Position numbers and translations under genes: made by a program. Shown one piece after another: positions 14,041 through 16,409 of a stretch of 16,409 bases of DNA. The notes below the pieces were generated by a model. That model worked only from the letters and a program-made list of their open reading frames with translations, had not been told where the DNA came from and did not search any database. Source of the stretch: Deltaproteobacteria bacterium RIFOXYA12_FULL_61_11 (GTDB lineage: Bacteria; Bdellovibrionota_F; JAHFAK01; YA12-FULL-61-11). The stretch is taken from contig MGSU01000057.1 in NCBI GenBank assembly GCA_001799195.1, positions 1-16,409 on the forward strand, given 5' to 3'. The stretch's first letter is position 1. Every line of letters starts with the position of its first letter.

Positions 14041-15231
14041 TCAGCGATCGCGGAAGGCGTGGTCGAGGTAGACGGGATAATGGTTACTCCGCAGGAAGTC
14101 GATGGCCGCGGTGTTGTCGGTCAACACGGCTTGGAAGAAAGCGGTGAGATAGGCATCGATCATGAGGTTGGCGGTGGCCGGCGGCAGGAGGTCGGGACCG
14201 CAGTCTGGGACCACGCCGGTCAGTGAGGGCGGGAGCAGGGAGCAGGCATCGGTAGGGGTGTAGTGCCCTGCCCGGAAGAGGTTTAGCCACACCTTGAGCG
14301 GCGCTGCGCACGCCTCGAAGTCCTCCAGGACGCGGACATTGGAGTTACCTACCAGCTTGCAGATGGTATCTTCGGCACTCTGGATGAGCAGGTACGGTTT
14401 GGCGAAGCTACTGGGTAGTTCGGTCACGCGCACCGGGTCGATCGGTGCGATGGCGGCGACGAACTCATAACGCACGCCGGCCAGGAGACTGGTCACGCCA
14501 CCGTAGCTATGCCCGGTCAGCCCAATGGCCGAGAGCTCGAGATCCGGGAGTTCTCCGGAGTCGAGTTGGTGCAGCTGTTCGTAGAGGAACTCGATATCCC
14601 GCGGCCGTTGCAACAGCGTGGTCAGGTTGGTCACCGGATTGAACAGTGTAGCTTGGTCGGCGTCGGCGACGAAAATCGCGTTATCGTAGTGATCGGCAGA
14701 GGCGACGATAAAACCGTGGCTGGCCAAGTGTTCGCACAGGGTATAGTTCTGGAAACGCACCGCGGTATTGCCGTGACTGAAGATGATCACCGGCCAAGGT
14801 TCCGACCGCGAGAGAGGCGCGGCGTCGATCCGGGCCGTGGTCTCCTTGGCCAAGAGTGTGGACGCCTCGGCACCGTATACCAAGTCGATGGCCTTGTCTC
14901 CCCAACCCGGCAGTTCGCCGATCAGGTCGCCCAGGGTGTTGGTCCGGCCGCTACCGGCCACCGCCGGATACCACACCGTGGTGGGTAATTGTCGAGGTCG
15001 CAAACCCCACACCTGCCAACGCTCGGCATCCTCGAAGGCATAGTGTCGCACCCCCACTGCATGAGGACCGCGCCCCTCGGGGTCATAGCCGCTCGGCTTC
15101 GTTCCTGGATGGAATGGCGGAGGTGCTGCGCCCTCGCCTCCCAAGCAGGATGGGCCGCTGCCTTGGGCCAAGGCAAGAAGTCCGAGAAAAGCGAGGAGAA
15201 TCGGAATGGTTTTCGCGCGCAGTACTTCCAT
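14041..15231 (-). CDS. Secreted alpha/beta hydrolase, PAF-acetylhydrolase-like
   Basis: A 396-residue exported serine hydrolase. Residues 1-25 are a signal peptide (TIPILLAFLGLLALAQG); C29 follows it but the preceding residues do not make a normal lipobox. The alpha/beta-hydrolase core resembles platelet-activating-factor acetylhydrolase / dienelactone hydrolase. It shows an oxyanion-type strand VIIFSHGN (H153), nucleophile S242 in TGHSYGGVTS, probable acid D288 in IQSAEDTIC, and probable base H323 in FRAGHYTPTD. The family cleaves short or oxidised acyl esters, or lactones; the substrate here is unknown. The ATG at 15231 was chosen because GGAGG lies upstream and the signal peptide begins there; an earlier ATG at 15276 adds 15 polar residues. 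It is convergent with yacG. The next gene upstream on the same strand ends 274 bases away, so it is probably a single-gene unit. Confidence 0.88.
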   Translation of the reverse strand: MEVLRAKTIPILLAFLGLLALAQGSGPSCLGGEGAAPPPFHPGTKPSGYDPEGRGPHAVGVRHYAFEDAERWQVWGLRPRQLPTTVWYPAVAGSGRTNTLGDLIGELPGWGDKAIDLVYGAEASTLLAKETTARIDAAPLSRSEPWPVIIFSHGNTAVRFQNYTLCEHLASHGFIVASADHYDNAIFVADADQATLFNPVTNLTTLLQRPRDIEFLYEQLHQLDSGELPDLELSAIGLTGHSYGGVTSLLAGVRYEFVAAIAPIDPVRVTELPSSFAKPYLLIQSAEDTICKLVGNSNVRVLEDFEACAAPLKVWLNLFRAGHYTPTDACSLLPPSLTGVVPDCGPDLLPPATANLMIDAYLTAFFQAVLTDNTAAIDFLRSNHYPVYLDHAFRDR

Positions 15232-15505
15232 GAAGAGCCCCCCTCCGGCCGGCGCGCCCCGTGGATCGGGCCTCACCGGAGGATTGCATACCAGATCGAG
15301 AGAATTTTGGCAAACGAAGCCGGAAATACCACTCGTTCAGGTCAGCTCTTCTGTAGCGCGCGAGGAAGGCCTTGGTGCGCCCTTTTCTTGGAATCAGTGC
15401 CCGCAACTTGCCGATGGAACCACCCGATGCTACCCTTGTCGGCATGAAGAAGGTGACGACACCCTCGACCGGGTGGTGAAGATTACCGACCCGGGGACAA
15501 GGTGC
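15232..15505. other. Intergenic region, nothing recognised
   Basis: This gap should carry the promoter of the hydrolase gene (minus strand) and the 3' end of the toxin gene transcript. Short open frames cross it on both strands, but none has a ribosome site or a family resemblance. No terminator hairpin with a T-run, tRNA or repeat end was seen. Base use changes across it toward the toxin gene, so a boundary of an acquired segment could lie here; that is an inference. Confidence 0.4.
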
Positions 15506-16324
15506 TCACGGCTCAGCCCCCCTCCACGGCTCGCCAGGTAGCTTCGCGATCAGCTCGTCCTTCACTACCTCCGCGGCCTTCACGGGGTTGTACTCGACCT
15601 CGGGCGGAATCAACAGACGGAGGTCCTCGAGGAACACGGCGCTCGCGAGCTTGGCTGCGAGGTTTGCCTCGAACTCGGCGCGCGACACGGTGGCACCGTC
15701 GTGGTCCATGTAGCGCCGAAAGCATTCGACGACGCGGTCGGGGCTCGGCTTGCCCGTGCCGAGCGCGAGCCAGAGATCGTAAAGATCGCGCCCCTTCTTG
15801 CGCTGGTAGAGAGCGCGCAGCTTGGTTCCGAGGAGTTCGTCGAGGTGATACACCGTGAGCGCGGCCGTGCCGGTGAACCACGGGTTCTCGACGGTGAACG
15901 GTCGCGTGTCGGTCCCGAGGACCGCAAAGTGCTCGCGGGTGTTGATCTCGATCTTCAGCCGCCTGGTCGAGACCGGCGCGAAGGAGGTCTCGAAACGGTA
16001 GAAGAGCGTGAAGCGTCCCTGCCCCTGCTTCCACCTCGGGCTGCCGAGCCACGAGTCGAGGGTTTTGCGGATGGCGTCGATCACCTCGCTGATCGGACCG
16101 GCATCGCGCTGCACGAGGTCGATGTCCTCGGAGTAGCGAGCACCCGCACCGAAGAAGAGTTTGTGCAAGGCGGTGCCACCACGGAAGACGACCCGGTCGG
16201 CCACGAGCTTCTGACTGAACATGGCGATCAGCGCACGGCAGAGCACCAGGTCCTGCTCTACTTGCTCGTTGGAGGGCCACGGCGCGACGGTGCGCCAGGC
16301 GGTAATGTTAGCGCGCGGGATCAA
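15506..16324 (-). CDS. AbiEii-type nucleotidyltransferase toxin
   Basis: A 272-residue member of the AbiEii/AbiGii toxin family (DNA polymerase beta-like nucleotidyltransferase fold, cytosolic) of type IV / MenT-like toxin-antitoxin systems, linked to phage defence. Seen from the chosen start are: the family N-terminus IPRANITAWRTVAPW and QVEQDLVLCRAL, the nucleotidyltransferase motif FRGGTALHKL (G49-G50-T51), metal aspartates in YSEDIDLV (D67, D69), and the late motif QRKKGRDLYDLWLAL. The start is taken as TTG at 16324, not ATG at 16363. A GGAGGGGG site lies just before TTG, family members begin with M-I-P-R at this point, and TTG overlaps the stop of the preceding frame by four bases (TTGA). 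The ATG start would add 13 residues and overlap the antitoxin by 43 bases. No break is seen; the gene looks intact. Confidence 0.9.
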   Translation of the reverse strand: MIPRANITAWRTVAPWPSNEQVEQDLVLCRALIAMFSQKLVADRVVFRGGTALHKLFFGAGARYSEDIDLVQRDAGPISEVIDAIRKTLDSWLGSPRWKQGQGRFTLFYRFETSFAPVSTRRLKIEINTREHFAVLGTDTRPFTVENPWFTGTAALTVYHLDELLGTKLRALYQRKKGRDLYDLWLALGTGKPSPDRVVECFRRYMDHDGATVSRAEFEANLAAKLASAVFLEDLRLLIPPEVEYNPVKAAEVVKDELIAKLPGEPWRGAEP

Positions 16325-16409
16325 ACGTCCCCCTCCAGTTCGGTGTTTGGCACGACTCGCCATTTCGGGTCGGCCTCGACGTCCGTCGCCTCTCCCTGTC
16401 GCAGGAGCA
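16321..16409 (-). CDS. Partial AbiEi-like antitoxin (C-terminal end)
   Basis: Read on the minus strand from the right edge, a frame stays open for 28 residues (ending DPKWRVVPNTELEGDV) and stops with TGA at 16323-16321, overlapping the toxin's TTG start by four bases. Antitoxin genes (AbiEi or DUF6088-like) normally precede and overlap AbiEii genes in just this way, and the D-P-K-W-R-V-V-P stretch looks like real protein. The fragment is too short to identify the family by sequence; the call rests mainly on position. The N-terminus, presumably a winged-helix DNA-binding part that represses the operon, lies beyond the window. Confidence 0.6.
   Translation of the reverse strand, partial: LLRQGEATDVEADPKWRVVPNTELEGDV

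Noticed and set aside
15083-15445. Minus-strand frame (MPTRVASGGS...) crossing the gap upstream of the hydrolase
   Set aside because: No ribosome site, overlaps the hydrolase signal-peptide region in another frame, and resembles no family; a gene remnant cannot be excluded.

Overview
The window is a gene-dense stretch of high-GC DNA (clearly G+C-rich by eye, not computed), almost certainly chromosomal and from a diderm (Gram-negative type) bacterium. The evidence is an MlaC-like periplasmic lipid-transport protein, several signal peptides, a YacG zinc protein and Shine-Dalgarno sites of the GGAGG/AAGGAG type. The lineage cannot be fixed from sequence alone. The set (nucleotide-translocase-like carrier, PIP-synthase-like CDP-alcohol transferase, no standard operon partners) would suit an Acidobacteriota, Myxococcota or Desulfobacterota-like organism, but this is a guess. 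No rRNA, tRNA, insertion sequence or CRISPR array was seen.

Layout. Positions 1-382 are non-coding and hold three stem-loops, the last a strong minus-strand intrinsic terminator with no obvious gene in front of it (possible small RNA). nadC (383-1228, +) follows. Convergent to it is a minus-strand block read from right to left: an exported protein with two cold-shock domains (5522-4980), a long-form aminopeptidase P (4855-3050), then three tightly overlapping genes: CDP-alcohol phosphatidyltransferase, MlaC-like protein and a small A24 prepilin-peptidase-like membrane protein (2999-1253). The last three are joined by two ATGA overlaps. An AT-rich intergenic region (about 5551-5640) separates this block from a small membrane-anchored plus-strand protein (5817-6209).

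The next minus-strand unit is dominated by a giant gene (12433-7532), about 1,633 residues. It encodes a signal peptide, a Pro/Ser-rich and coiled N-terminal part, and then about 1,300 residues of Gly/Leu/Ala-rich hydrophobic repeats. Its stop lies one base before the start of an ATP/ADP-translocase (TLC/NTT)-like carrier (7530-6235), so the two are probably translationally coupled. I recognise no described family for the giant protein; it is the best candidate here for an undescribed system.

Divergent from it are a short Ppx/GppA-like phosphatase (about 12627-13754, +) and yacG (13789-13971, +). Convergent to these is a secreted alpha/beta hydrolase of the PAF-acetylhydrolase type (15231-14041, -). 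The right edge holds an AbiEii-type toxin nucleotidyltransferase (TTG start at 16324, ending at 15506, -) overlapping by 4 bases the tail of its presumed antitoxin, which runs off the window.

How the genes fit together: the CDP-alcohol transferase, MlaC and perhaps the A24 protein suggest an envelope lipid/biogenesis unit. The giant protein plus nucleotide carrier suggest a membrane system of unknown role. nadC, pepP, ppx and yacG are housekeeping or stress-related genes, and the AbiE pair is an accessory toxin-antitoxin module.
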